64,000 nucleotides of DNA from Bacillus_I endophytica_A (GCF_026790145.1 NZ_JALAMS010000008.1:62001-126000); one strand, 5' to 3'. Positions 34,282 through 44,091 are shown, counted from the first letter of the stretch. Translations and numbers: made by a program. The notes: a model not told the origin generated them from the sequence alone.

Positions 34282-36173
34282 CCATCTATCCCCTTTACTC
34301 TGTCCTTAAAAAGCTCATTGTGATTTAGAATGAGCGCTACCTTGCCATCTCCCAAAATCGTAGCTCCGGAAACAAAACTAACATGTTTTAAATAAGAACT
34401 AAGTGGTTTGACAACAATCTCTTGTTGATGAAGAAACCCGTCTACAACAAGAGCTACGTATTTTTCTCCTTTTTCTAGAATAACAACATAGTGATGAAGA
34501 CGTTCCTTTTGTGCCTCATTATATTCAAAAAGCTCATTTAAGAAAAAAAGCGGGATCACTTTATTCCGAAAATGGATAGCATGTTCTTCTCCAATATGTA
34601 AAATCTCTTCTTTTTCAATAAAAAACGTTTCTGCAATTGATGAAATAGGAACAGCACAAATATCTTCTTTCATTTTAATGAGCATCGCGCACACGATAGA
34701 GAGCGTAGCAGGAATATCAATTGAAAACACTGTTCCTTGTCCACTGTTAGAAGTAACACTTGTTGTTCCACCTAATGCTTCAATACTGTTTCGTACTACA
34801 TCAAGCCCAACACCACGGCCTGATAAATCGGAAACTTCATCTGCTGTAGAAAAGCCTGGTGTAAATAAAAGTTGGTAAACATCCTCATCAAGCATTGAGT
34901 TTGCTTTTTGATTCGAAACAATGTTTTTACTAATAGCCTTAGCTAATACACTCTGGCGGTTTATTCCACTTCCATCATCTTTAATCTCGATTAGAATACG
35001 GCTTCCTTTATATCGGGCGCTAAGCTCTATTGTTCCTTCTAATTCTTTTCCATTTTCTCTTCTTTGTTCTGGCTGCTCAATGCCGTGATCTATAGAATTT
35101 CGAATAAGATGAACGAGCGGATCTCCAATTTTCTCAACAATTGTTCGATCAAGCGTTGTCTCTTGTCCTGTCAATTTCACGCGAATTTTCTTTCCAAGCG
35201 TTCTAGCTAAGTTTCGAACCATTGGTGGAAAACGTTTAAACACAGTTTCAATGGGAACCATTCGCATGTTAATGACAACTTGCTGCAAATCATTTGTTAA
35301 TCGAAAAAGGTGTTTAACTGTGTCGTCAAGATCATGATCAGAAAAAGGCTGAATCATTTGCTGAATACGCGTTCTATCAATCACAAGCTCTTCTACTAAA
35401 TTCATAAGCACATTCAAATCATCAAGCTTCACTCGAACGGTTTCAGAAGCTGCCGTGTGATCAGAAGAGACTACATCTTCTTTTTTGTTCTCTCTTATAT
35501 GAAGCTCAACGTTTTTCACATCGGTCATGTGCATTACTTCTTTTTGAATGAGTGAAAAGGGCTCCTCTGATCTTATATGAATTATAAAATCTTCTGTGAA
35601 ATTACCTTCTTTAATCTCTTCAAAGCTTGGAGAAGTTTTAATAACAGTAGCATACTCTTCGATCTTCTGAAGCACCATATAAGCACGCGCTCCCTTTAAT
35701 AAGCAATCTTCAGCAAGCTGGATTTTTATTATACTATCAACATCTATAGAAAGAGACGAGGGAGACTTTTCTTCTCCTTCTTTAGAAAGAGATGGGTACA
35801 ATAGAAATTCATGAAGTTCTGTTAGCGTATCTGTTTTAAATAATGGGGCTCCTTCCCCTTTCATAATCTTATCTATGGATTCGCTAAGCTCTTCTACCGC
35901 TTGAAACATTAAATCTATGAGATCATTAGACCAATCTATCTTTTCATTTCTAAGTTCATCGAGAATATTTTCTAATCCGTGCGTAAGCTCTGTTACATGT
36001 TCATAGCCCATTGTTGCCGCCATTCCCTTTAGCGTATGAGCAGATCTAAAAATTTCGTGCACAACTCCGTCTTCTCGCGTACCGTTCTCTACTTTTAGAA
36101 GATAATCATACATATTTTGAAGATGCTGTTTACTTTCATCAATAAAAATATCCAAATATTGATTCATCTCCAT
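34278..36173 (-). CDS. cheA: Chemotaxis histidine kinase CheA
   Basis: Receptor-controlled kinase that phosphorylates CheY. ATG at 36173 has AGGTGG 5 bases before it, giving 631 aa. P1/HPt with phospho-accepting His46 (RSAHTLKGM), P2 CheY-docking domain (about 140-220), P3 dimerisation (about 245-310), P4 ATPase with NSIDHGIEQPEQR (N box), DDGSG (G1) and SDLSGRGVGLDVV (G2), and the CheW-like P5 from about 490. Only 53 bases separate it from flhG, so cheB, which lies here in B. subtilis, is missing. Confidence 0.97.
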   Translation of the reverse strand: MEMNQYLDIFIDESKQHLQNMYDYLLKVENGTREDGVVHEIFRSAHTLKGMAATMGYEHVTELTHGLENILDELRNEKIDWSNDLIDLMFQAVEELSESIDKIMKGEGAPLFKTDTLTELHEFLLYPSLSKEGEEKSPSSLSIDVDSIIKIQLAEDCLLKGARAYMVLQKIEEYATVIKTSPSFEEIKEGNFTEDFIIHIRSEEPFSLIQKEVMHMTDVKNVELHIRENKKEDVVSSDHTAASETVRVKLDDLNVLMNLVEELVIDRTRIQQMIQPFSDHDLDDTVKHLFRLTNDLQQVVINMRMVPIETVFKRFPPMVRNLARTLGKKIRVKLTGQETTLDRTIVEKIGDPLVHLIRNSIDHGIEQPEQRRENGKELEGTIELSARYKGSRILIEIKDDGSGINRQSVLAKAISKNIVSNQKANSMLDEDVYQLLFTPGFSTADEVSDLSGRGVGLDVVRNSIEALGGTTSVTSNSGQGTVFSIDIPATLSIVCAMLIKMKEDICAVPISSIAETFFIEKEEILHIGEEHAIHFRNKVIPLFFLNELFEYNEAQKERLHHYVVILEKGEKYVALVVDGFLHQQEIVVKPLSSYLKHVSFVSGATILGDGKVALILNHNELFKDRVKGIDG

Positions 36174-36226
36174 GCTGTCCACCTCAATACTTTCTAAATT
36201 ACAAACTACTTCGAGAAACGTATTTT

Positions 36227-37093
36227 TTATAATCTTTCTCTTTTTTCAAGAAACTGATGTTTTAACCGAGCTAGAAACCCACCTTTTAAAGACTTTGTAG
36301 AAGCAGGGTTTACAAAAGATGCTGCAAGCTCTTCCACTGCTTTTGTCACTTTTCCATTTGGATAGAGAATAGAAAATGGTACTTGTTTCATCGCTGCTTT
36401 TGTGACTGCAGAATCGGTCGGAATTCGCCCTAAATAGCTCAGTTGACCGTTTAAAAATTTTTCAGTCACTTTATTTATTCGTCCAAAAACAACCTCCCCT
36501 TCTCGTAAGGAAGAAGTCTTGTTTATTACAACATTATAAGGACCTTCTAGGGACTCCATCATCATAAACTTCACAGAAGCATATCCATCCATTAATGATG
36601 TTGGCTCTGGCGTTATGAGCACAACAATTTCGTCAGCTGCCTTTAAGAAGGATAAAACGCTCTTTGACATTCCTGCTCCCATGTCAAAAATAACATAATC
36701 ATATTGCACAAAAGAGTCGTCAAATTGCGCAAGTAAATGAGTTATGTCTCCCTCATCCATTTCAACAAGCGTATTTAATCCTGTTCCTCCTGAAAGGATA
36801 TCAATGCCATAGCTACTTTTTGACACAGCCTCTTGTACTGATACATTTCCATGTAGAACATCTGCAATTGTATACTCTGTTGATATTCCCATTAAAATTT
36901 CTACATTACCCATCCCAACATCCATATCAAACAAAAGCACTTTATAGCCAAATTTATGAAGAGAAAGAGCAAAGTTAATGGAAAAATGAGATTTCCCTAC
37001 TCCTCCTTTTCCACTTAATACAGCTAATGCTTTCGTTTTTTTGATTCCTTGCATTTTTAGTCTAAGACGTTCTGCCTGATCTTTCATCATCAC
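36227..37093 (-). CDS. flhG: FlhG (YlxH), MinD-like ATPase for flagellar number/placement
   Basis: SIMIBI-class ATPase that activates the FlhF GTPase and sets flagellar pattern; it also binds FliM/FliY to assist C-ring assembly in B. subtilis. 288 aa. Deviant Walker A SGKGGVGKSHFSINFA at 27-42, switch I/II FDMDVGMGN and DYVIFDMGAGMS, and a C-terminal amphipathic basic tail (GGFLARLKHQFLEKRERL) likely for membrane attachment. Overlaps flhF by four bases. Confidence 0.95.
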   Translation of the reverse strand: MMMKDQAERLRLKMQGIKKTKALAVLSGKGGVGKSHFSINFALSLHKFGYKVLLFDMDVGMGNVEILMGISTEYTIADVLHGNVSVQEAVSKSSYGIDILSGGTGLNTLVEMDEGDITHLLAQFDDSFVQYDYVIFDMGAGMSKSVLSFLKAADEIVVLITPEPTSLMDGYASVKFMMMESLEGPYNVVINKTSSLREGEVVFGRINKVTEKFLNGQLSYLGRIPTDSAVTKAAMKQVPFSILYPNGKVTKAVEELAASFVNPASTKSLKGGFLARLKHQFLEKRERL

Positions 37094-38175
37094 TCTTCCT
37101 TAAATAAAAAATTCGCAATATTATTTTCTGTAACCGACAGTAAATCATCAGGCACATCTTGGCCATTTGTTATATAGTAAACTGGTTTTTTATACTTGTT
37201 CATCATATTAATAATTGCTCCTAATGACGATGTTTCATCACTTTTTGTGAAAAGAAAAGACTGAATAGGCAATGAAGAAAAGCGAGACACAATCTCTTCC
37301 ATATCGTTTTGCTTTGCCGTTAAGGCTAGAACTAAATGGGTATCCATATTATTTTGAAAGGGAATGAAGCTTTGCAATGCTTTTACATACTGTTCATCTC
37401 TGTAATTTCGTCCTGCTGTATCAATAATGATATAATCATAAGAAACAAATTTTTCGAGCGCTTTTTCAAATTCTCCTTTGTTATAACAAACAAGAAGAGG
37501 AACATTTAAAATATCAGCATATGTTTTCAGTTGTGATATGGCGGATACTCTGTACGTGTCTGTTGTAATAAATGCAACGCTTTTTCCATGTTGTAAAACA
37601 TACTTTGCCGCAAGTTTAGCAAGAGTTGTTGTTTTCCCGACTCCTGTTGGTCCTACAAGATTAATACATTTTTTAGCTTTTTTTTCGATATAAAGCGGGA
37701 TCACAAGATCTTTTATATAATGCTTTGCTTCCTTTACTACGTTTGCTTCTCCAAGAAAATACTTTTCAAGAAGCAATGGCGTCATCTCATCTAAAATTGA
37801 TTCTTGTATTCCCTGATTCTCTAAATGTACGAAAACTTCTTTAACTGCCTCTGGGTAGCTTGCAAACTTTTTCTCCGCAGAAGAGGACGAAACAGCTTCT
37901 TTTAATGACTTGATTTCTAATAAAAGCTCTTCGTATTGAAGAGATGGAGCAGCTTGTTGTTTTGGCTTCTCTTCTCTTTTTTTTACGGAGGTAGCAGCTT
38001 GAGTTCCTCTCTCAACAGCAGCAATGACCTCAAGCTTTTTAGTTTTGAAAAGCCCGAGAAATCCGCCCGTCTTCACTGCTTTTGAATTTAAAATAACCGC
38101 TTCTCTTCCAAGTTCCCCACGAATCCTGTCCATCGCCTCTTTCATTGTCTTAACTCTATATTTTTTTACTTTCAT
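37090..38175 (-). CDS. flhF: Flagellar SRP-like GTPase FlhF
   Basis: SRP-family GTPase that guides flagellar placement. 361 aa. N-terminal B domain with basic start (KKYRVKTMKEAMDRIRGELG), a linker, then NG domain: G1 GPTGVGKTTTLAKLAA (175-190), DTYR, G3 DTAGR and G4 TKSDE. Overlaps the flhA stop by one base and flhG by four. Intact. Confidence 0.96.
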   Translation of the reverse strand: MKVKKYRVKTMKEAMDRIRGELGREAVILNSKAVKTGGFLGLFKTKKLEVIAAVERGTQAATSVKKREEKPKQQAAPSLQYEELLLEIKSLKEAVSSSSAEKKFASYPEAVKEVFVHLENQGIQESILDEMTPLLLEKYFLGEANVVKEAKHYIKDLVIPLYIEKKAKKCINLVGPTGVGKTTTLAKLAAKYVLQHGKSVAFITTDTYRVSAISQLKTYADILNVPLLVCYNKGEFEKALEKFVSYDYIIIDTAGRNYRDEQYVKALQSFIPFQNNMDTHLVLALTAKQNDMEEIVSRFSSLPIQSFLFTKSDETSSLGAIINMMNKYKKPVYYITNGQDVPDDLLSVTENNIANFLFKEE

Positions 38176-40211
38176 TAGATATTTACCACTCCAATACTCT
38201 GCACTTCAACTGAGGGCTCAAGCTCGTTATACGATAGAACCGCTATTTGTGGAATGTAGCGTTCAATAAGCTGACGCACATACATGCGAACGGCTGGTGA
38301 ACATAAAATAACGGCATGATGTTCGTAAAGTGAAAACTGTTCAACTTCATGAGCAATATTTTGAACAATTGTTTGGGAAACAGTCGGATCAAGCGACAAA
38401 TAGTTTCCATGCTCTGTTTGATGTACTGCTTCTGCCATTGTTTTTTCTACTTTTCCAGACAGAGTAATCACCTTTAGGCCATTGTTCTCTTGTGAATGCT
38501 GAGAAGTAATTTGACGAGACAGTGATTGACGTACATACTCTGTAAGCAAATCTGGATCTGAGGAAGTTTTCCCGTAATCTGCTAGCGTTTCGAAAATAAC
38601 GGGCAAGTTCCGAATAGAAACGTTCTCCCTCAGTAGTTTAGACAGTACTTTTTGAATATCGCCAACACTTAAAATTGCAGGCGTAATTTCTTCAACTAAA
38701 ATTGGATATGTTTCTTTCACATGATCAATAAGCTGTTTTGTTTCTTGACGTCCAAGCAGTTCATGAGCGTTTTGTCTGATGATTTCTGTAATGTGGGTTG
38801 ACACAACAGAAGGAGGGTCAACGACCGTGTAGCCGTGCATTTCTGCTCTTTCCTTCATCTCTTCATTTACCCATTTTGCCTTCATGCCAAATGCAGGCTC
38901 CACTGTATCAATTCCTTCGATTCCTTCCTCTTCCTCACCAGGGCTTATTGCCAAGTAATGATCAAGAAGAAGCTCCCCTTTTGCAAGCTCGTTTCCCTTT
39001 ATTTTCAAGCGATACTCATTTGGTTGTAGTTGAATGTTGTCTCTTATTCTAACAACAGGCATTACAAGGCCAAGTTCAAGTGCAAGCTGTCTTCTAATCA
39101 TAATAACTCGATCTAGAAGATCGCCTCCTTGGTTCGTATCTGCAAGAGGAATCAACCCATAGCCAAATTCAAACTCAATCGGATCTACATTTAATAAGCT
39201 AACAACACTTTCAGGACTTTTCATCTCATCAAGTTGCGTTTCTTCACGGGCAAGCTCATCTTCTGTTTCTTCTTCCTTACTCTGCTGTTTTGAGATCATA
39301 TATCCTCCAAAAGCAATCAATCCACCGAGAGGAAGCGTTAATACATCGCTTATCGGCGTAACGAGTCCTAAGAAAATAATAGTTCCCCCTGTAATATACA
39401 AAACAGGAGGTAGCCTAAAAAGCTGCTTTGTAATATCTTGACTTAAGTTTCCGTCAGACGCTGCTCTTGTCACGATAATTCCTGTTGCTGTTGAAAGCAT
39501 TAAGGCAGGAATTTGACTCACAAGCCCGTCCCCAACCGTTAAGAGCGTATACGTTGTCGAAGCTTCGGAAAGAGACATGCCAAGCTGCATCATACCCACA
39601 ATCATTCCAACGACAATATTAATGATTGTAATAATCACTCCTGCAATAGCGTCCCCTTTTACAAACTTACTTCCTCCATCCATTGCTCCATAAAAATCTG
39701 CTTCACGCTGAATTTTTTCGCGGCGCTCAACGGCTTCACGCTCCGAAATCATACCAGCATTTAAGTCAGCATCAATACTCATTTGCTTCCCTGGCATCGC
39801 GTCAAGTGTAAAACGTGCCGCTACTTCGGAAACACGCTCCGCTCCTTTTGTAATAACAATAAATTGAATAATAATTAAGATGATAAAAACAACAAATCCA
39901 ACAAGAGGGTTTCCCCCTACAACAAAGTTCCCAAACGTTTCAACTACTCCCCCAGCTTCCCCTTGACCTAAAATAGAACGAGTTGTCGAAACGTTTAACC
40001 CTAAGCGAAAAAGCGTTAATACAAGAAGAAGTGACGGAAACACGGACATTTCTAATGCCTCTCTCATATTCATCGCCATAAGGAGAACAAGAAGTGAAAG
40101 GGAAATGTTGACCATGATCAGGACACTCAACAACCACGTTGGAAGCGGAATAACGAGCATAACGATAATTAAAACAACGCCTAATATAATTGGTAGATCT
40201 CTTGCTGTCAC
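38175..40211 (-). CDS. flhA: Flagellar type III export gate protein FlhA
   Basis: Major inner-membrane export component forming the nonameric cytoplasmic ring that docks substrates and chaperones. 678 aa, B. subtilis size. About eight membrane segments in the first 310 residues, including the conserved FHIPEP-type loop (AARFTLDAMPGKQMSIDADLNAG, about 141-163) between them, followed by a charged linker and the large cytoplasmic domain. Between flhB and flhF. Confidence 0.97.
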   Translation of the reverse strand: MTARDLPIILGVVLIIVMLVIPLPTWLLSVLIMVNISLSLLVLLMAMNMREALEMSVFPSLLLVLTLFRLGLNVSTTRSILGQGEAGGVVETFGNFVVGGNPLVGFVVFIILIIIQFIVITKGAERVSEVAARFTLDAMPGKQMSIDADLNAGMISEREAVERREKIQREADFYGAMDGGSKFVKGDAIAGVIITIINIVVGMIVGMMQLGMSLSEASTTYTLLTVGDGLVSQIPALMLSTATGIIVTRAASDGNLSQDITKQLFRLPPVLYITGGTIIFLGLVTPISDVLTLPLGGLIAFGGYMISKQQSKEEETEDELAREETQLDEMKSPESVVSLLNVDPIEFEFGYGLIPLADTNQGGDLLDRVIMIRRQLALELGLVMPVVRIRDNIQLQPNEYRLKIKGNELAKGELLLDHYLAISPGEEEEGIEGIDTVEPAFGMKAKWVNEEMKERAEMHGYTVVDPPSVVSTHITEIIRQNAHELLGRQETKQLIDHVKETYPILVEEITPAILSVGDIQKVLSKLLRENVSIRNLPVIFETLADYGKTSSDPDLLTEYVRQSLSRQITSQHSQENNGLKVITLSGKVEKTMAEAVHQTEHGNYLSLDPTVSQTIVQNIAHEVEQFSLYEHHAVILCSPAVRMYVRQLIERYIPQIAVLSYNELEPSVEVQSIGVVNI

Positions 40212-40240
40212 GTTTTTTCTTTCCTCCTTTGTTTAGAATA

Positions 40241-41317
40241 CTAAATCTTTTTTTGAATCCGGTATACATAAGCTAAAATCTCAGCCACTGCTTTAAAAAA
40301 TTCTTCAGGAATGGCTTGTCCTACTTCAGCTTGCTCATACAGCCCTCTGGCAAGCAGTCGATTTTCAATCATTGTAATATCATGTTGTGTGGCAACTCCT
40401 TTGATCTTTTGAGCAACAAAATCAACTCCGCTTGCCACAACGTAAGGCGCATCTGCTCTTTGTTCATCGTATTTTAGAGCAACAGCATAGTGTGTTGGAT
40501 TTGTAATAATAACATCTGCTGTAGGTACATCTTGCATCATACGTGACATTGCCATTGCCCGCTGTTTCTGCTTAATTTTTGAACGAATCTGCGGGTCTCC
40601 TTCCGTGTTTTTATGCTCGTCTTTAATATCTTGCTTTGACATTCGAATGTTTTTTTCATAGTCGTAGCGCTGATAAGCATAATCCAAAATCGCAATAAAA
40701 AGCAGCACAAGTGACGCTGCAATCCCCATTTGAAAAATAAGTTTTCCAATTGTCGGCATAGCATCTTGAACACCTTTTTGTGCTAACAGAAGAACTTCTT
40801 TTAAGTTCGCCCATAAAATAAAAAAAGTGACAAGCCCAATGCATGAAATTTTTAATACAGACTTAAAAAGTTCCACAAGGGCACGCATTGCAAAAATTCG
40901 CTTAGCGCCCGTAATGGGATTGATTTTTTTTAGATCAAATTTTAATGTTTCAGTAGAGAACAAAAGTCCTATTTGAGCATAGTTTGTCAAAATCCCGCCA
41001 ATAAGAGCCACTGCCATAATAGGAAGAACGGCGAATGCGATTTTAGGAAGAAGGTCCATAAATACTTTCATGATGTTTTGCTCTGTAATATCGAAGAGCA
41101 GATTATGCGAGAATCCTTCTGCTAAAATATCTAAAAACTGTTCTAGCATAAACTTGGCTCCAAACGAAAAATAAAGAAATAAAAACAAGAAAACAAGGGC
41201 TGCATTGATATCCTGACTTTTGGCTACTTGTCCTTTTTTTCTTGAATCTTGCCTTTTCTTTGGAGTTGCTTTTTCCGTCTTTTCTCCCGCAAAAAACTGG
41301 AGATCAAGCTTTAACAT
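40241..41317 (-). CDS. flhB: Flagellar export switch protein FlhB
   Basis: Controls the change from rod/hook to filament export. 358 aa: basic N-terminus (EKTEKATPKKRQDSRKKGQVAKS), four membrane segments, and a cytoplasmic domain with the autocleavage motif NPTH at 273-276. The stop of fliR and the start of flhB share one base. Intact, suggesting a functional export switch. Confidence 0.97.
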   Translation of the reverse strand: MLKLDLQFFAGEKTEKATPKKRQDSRKKGQVAKSQDINAALVFLFLFLYFSFGAKFMLEQFLDILAEGFSHNLLFDITEQNIMKVFMDLLPKIAFAVLPIMAVALIGGILTNYAQIGLLFSTETLKFDLKKINPITGAKRIFAMRALVELFKSVLKISCIGLVTFFILWANLKEVLLLAQKGVQDAMPTIGKLIFQMGIAASLVLLFIAILDYAYQRYDYEKNIRMSKQDIKDEHKNTEGDPQIRSKIKQKQRAMAMSRMMQDVPTADVIITNPTHYAVALKYDEQRADAPYVVASGVDFVAQKIKGVATQHDITMIENRLLARGLYEQAEVGQAIPEEFFKAVAEILAYVYRIQKKI

Positions 41318-42093
41318 TATTCCCCTCCTAGGCGAGCTGCGAGCTGCATCATTACTTCAAGCATTAAATCAAACACTTCCTTCATAACGGAAAACAAGCT
41401 GCCAATGACGATAATTAAGAGTAAAAACGTAACCATAATCTTTACAGGAAATCCAACAACAAAAATGTTCAGCTGTGGTACTGTACGGGCTACTATCCCT
41501 AAAGCAACATCAACAAGGAAGAGTGCAGCTACAATCGGAAGCGATAACTGAAGGGCAATAGCGAACATAGACGAAAACCCATAAATGACAGTCTTAATAA
41601 ACGACTCTTCTCCAAAGTGAAGTGATAGTTGACTAAGCGGGACAAGCTGAAAACTTTCATAAAGACCATTAATTAATAAATGATGACCATCAACCGATAA
41701 TAAAAATAACATGGCAAAAATAGATAAGTATTGTCCAACAATCGGACTTTGAGCTCCTGTCTGAGGGTCAATAACACTAGCAATTGCAAAGCCCATTTGG
41801 AAATCAATAAAACTTCCTGCTGTTTGAATAGCGCTAAAAGCAATATAAGCAATAAGACCAAGGCTAATGCCAACAATGCATTCCTTTAGACTCAAGAACA
41901 AAAATCGCCCGTCAATTGGAATAGCTTCAGCTCCGATAGCGCTTGTTAATACAATAGCTAGCAAAGCTGAAAATCCTATTTTGTGCGACGAAGGAATCGT
42001 CCTATAAGAGAAAAATGGAGCCACAATAAAGAACGTTGATATGCGAACAAGCACTAGTAAAAAAGTTGGGAGAATAGAAAGTAAATGGTCCAT
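41317..42093 (-). CDS. fliR: Flagellar export gate protein FliR
   Basis: Integral component of the FliPQR export gate. ATG at 42093 with AGGGTGA 5 bases upstream gives 258 aa (B. subtilis 259); an in-frame GTG at 42102 lies within that site. Six hydrophobic segments; conserved SFIDFQMGFAIASVIDPQTG near 95-115. Joined to flhB by a one-base overlap. Confidence 0.95.
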   Translation of the reverse strand: MDHLLSILPTFLLVLVRISTFFIVAPFFSYRTIPSSHKIGFSALLAIVLTSAIGAEAIPIDGRFLFLSLKECIVGISLGLIAYIAFSAIQTAGSFIDFQMGFAIASVIDPQTGAQSPIVGQYLSIFAMLFLLSVDGHHLLINGLYESFQLVPLSQLSLHFGEESFIKTVIYGFSSMFAIALQLSLPIVAALFLVDVALGIVARTVPQLNIFVVGFPVKIMVTFLLLIIVIGSLFSVMKEVFDLMLEVMMQLAARLGGE

Positions 42094-42098
42094 TTCAA

Positions 42099-42368
42099 TC
42101 ACCCTATATAATGATGCAAGTTACTGAAAAGTTGATATGTAAACTCAACCATTGTAGACAGCATCCATGGCCCAAATAAAATCATCCCAAGGAACACGGC
42201 CACAATTTTGGGAATAAAAGCGAGTGTCTGTTCTTGAATTTGAGTTGTTGCTTGAAAAATACTAACAAGCAAACCAACAACGAGCGCGAGTAAAAGCAAT
42301 GGTCCACTTACAAGAAGAATGGTCCATATTCCACGCTCTGCTAACGAGATAATAAATTCACTATTCAT
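42099..42368 (-). CDS. fliQ: Flagellar export gate protein FliQ
   Basis: Small two-helix membrane protein of the FliPQR gate. ATG at 42368, 5 bases after GGTGG, gives the standard 89 aa. Two long hydrophobic segments flank QATTQIQEQTLAFIPKI, the family signature (about 40-56). Follows fliP by a few bases. Confidence 0.95.
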   Translation of the reverse strand: MNSEFIISLAERGIWTILLVSGPLLLLALVVGLLVSIFQATTQIQEQTLAFIPKIVAVFLGMILFGPWMLSTMVEFTYQLFSNLHHYIG

Positions 42369-42377
42369 AGTAACCAC

Positions 42378-43046
42378 CTATTGAAAACTTAAGAGTAAGG
42401 ATTTAATAACAAGGTTCCAACCATCTACAAGAACAAAAAGTAAAATTTTAAATGGTAAAGAAATCATGACAGGCGGAAGCATCATCATCCCCATTGACAT
42501 CAAAATGCTTGAGACAATCATATCGATAACTAAAAACGGGACAAAAATCATAAAACCAATTTGAAAAGCCGTCTTCAATTCGCTAATCGCAAAAGCAGGC
42601 ACAAGAGCACGCATTGGGATTTCTTCCATTGACTCAGGCTTTTCTGCTCCTTCATAGTTTAAAAAAAGAGCAAGATCTTTCTCCCTTGTGTACTTGGTCA
42701 TAAATTCCTTTATAGGCAGTGCTGCTTTATCATAAGCCTCATCTAAACTAATTTCGTTGTTAAATAACGGCTGTAGCGCTTCTTTATTCACTTCTGAAAA
42801 CGTTGGTGCCATGACAAAAAAGCTAATGAATAAAGCGAGCCCAATAAGTACTTGCGTTGGAGGTGTTTGCTGAGTTCCAAGTGCTGTTCTTAAAAAAGCG
42901 AGTACAACAACAACTCTTGTAAAGCATGTCATTAAAATTAAAATGCCTGGTGCTAAAGAAAAAACGGTCAGCAACAAAAGCAGTTTTATTGTTGTTGATA
43001 CAGATTCTGTGTCTGTCGTATTGAAAAGATTTACAAACTCATTCAT
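42378..43046 (-). CDS. fliP: Flagellar export gate protein FliP
   Basis: Core of the export gate, pentamer. 222 aa with four membrane helices. FliP signatures: LTCFTRVVVVLAFLRTALGTQQTPP-like segment (about 38-62, read LMTCFTRVVVVLAFLR) and the C-terminal MGMMMLPPVMISLPFKILLFVLVDGW. No cleavable signal peptide is obvious. The start overlaps the fliZ end by eight bases. Confidence 0.96.
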   Translation of the reverse strand: MNEFVNLFNTTDTESVSTTIKLLLLLTVFSLAPGILILMTCFTRVVVVLAFLRTALGTQQTPPTQVLIGLALFISFFVMAPTFSEVNKEALQPLFNNEISLDEAYDKAALPIKEFMTKYTREKDLALFLNYEGAEKPESMEEIPMRALVPAFAISELKTAFQIGFMIFVPFLVIDMIVSSILMSMGMMMLPPVMISLPFKILLFVLVDGWNLVIKSLLLSFQ

Positions 43047-43668
43047 CGTCGCCGTTTTTCCTTTCCATCTTATTTAAAAGCTCTGATCTTTCATTTTTCA
43101 TTTCTTGTAAACGAGATTGAAATTCAGTCTTAAAATCCTTTTGTGTTCTTTTGCGTTTTTCCAAAAAAGTAGGAAGAAGCGTTTTATATGTTTCGCTACT
43201 TCCAAGCTCATTGTATTCGCGTAAAAGCTTTTCTCTTTCTTCGTTATCCGTAATTTGTGTTAAAAGTTCAACGTTTTGTCCCACTCCTACCACAAGTACT
43301 CTTTCTCCTACTTTGACCACCTGTACAGAGCGATTGTTTCCTAAGTTTGTTCCACCTAAATTTTGAACAAGTTTATGTGCTTGAAGTCCATGATTCCGCT
43401 TGTTTACAAATTTTAAAACTCCATATAAAAGGGCAATAACAAAAATAAAAGCTATTACTACTTGGACGTAGTCCCAAGCGGACACAAAATTATGTGCGCT
43501 CTCACTTTGATTTTTAGAATCTTTGGTTGTTTGAGCCGTTCCCCCACACTTTTCCTTGTTTTCTAGACAATCACTAACAGATGGCTCGCTGGCTGCAAAT
43601 GCTATGGATGGAGATAATAAAAACAACACGCAAATAATATCAGCTATCGTTTTTAACACTTTCAACAA
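43039..43668 (-). CDS. fliZ: FliZ/FliO-type flagellar assembly protein
   Basis: Gram-positive FliZ, corresponding to FliO, which helps assemble the FliP ring. 209 aa: N-terminal signal peptide (about 1-26), a short extracellular Cys-containing region, one membrane helix (about 69-87), and a FliO cytoplasmic domain (LGGTNLGNNRSVQVVKVGERVLVVGVG, about 104-130) with a basic coiled tail. A hairpin pair separates it from cheY. Confidence 0.9.
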   Translation of the reverse strand: MLKVLKTIADIICVLFLLSPSIAFAASEPSVSDCLENKEKCGGTAQTTKDSKNQSESAHNFVSAWDYVQVVIAFIFVIALLYGVLKFVNKRNHGLQAHKLVQNLGGTNLGNNRSVQVVKVGERVLVVGVGQNVELLTQITDNEEREKLLREYNELGSSETYKTLLPTFLEKRKRTQKDFKTEFQSRLQEMKNERSELLNKMERKNGDDE

Positions 43669-43680
43669 AAGCCACCTCTT

Positions 43681-43721
43681 CTATGAAATTTCATAGCCAA
43701 GGTGTAGAGAACACCTTGGCT
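43681..43721 (-). repeat. Tandem palindromes between cheY and fliZ
   Basis: An 11-bp hairpin (43711-43721 with 43695-43705, 5-base loop) is followed on the minus strand by a perfect 16-base palindrome (43681-43696) that shares its last two bases. No T run follows, so this is not a classical terminator. It may be an mRNA-processing or stability element inside the fla/che operon. Confidence 0.6.
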
Positions 43722-43728
43722 CCATATC

Positions 43729-44091
43729 TTATCCTAATGTTTTAGAAATTGCTTCAATAACTCGATCTGCTTGAAATGGTTTAACAATAAAGTCCTTTGC
43801 ACCAGCTTGGATAGCATCGATAACCATCGCTTGCTGTCCCATTGCTGAGCACATAATTACCTTGGCATTTGGATTCACCTTCTTAATTTCCTTCAGTGAG
43901 TGAATGCCGTCCATTTCAGGCATTGTAATATCCATTGTTACAAGATCTGGTTTATGCTCTTTATATTGTTCAATAGCCTGCAGTCCATCTGCAGCTTCAG
44001 CTACAACTTCGTAGCCATTCTTCGTTAAAATATCTTTAATCATCATTCTCATAAACGCAGCATCGTCAACAACTAAAATCCGCTTTGACAT
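43729..44091 (-). CDS. cheY: Chemotaxis response regulator CheY
   Basis: Single-domain receiver; CheY-P binds the flagellar switch. 120 aa. Acidic pocket Asp9/Asp10, phosphorylation site Asp54 (VTMDITMPEMDG), Ser near 82 (MCSAMG) and Lys near 104 (DFIVKPF) are all in place. Lies directly after fliY, whose product carries CheY-P phosphatase motifs. Intact. Confidence 0.97.
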   Translation of the reverse strand: MSKRILVVDDAAFMRMMIKDILTKNGYEVVAEAADGLQAIEQYKEHKPDLVTMDITMPEMDGIHSLKEIKKVNPNAKVIMCSAMGQQAMVIDAIQAGAKDFIVKPFQADRVIEAISKTLG

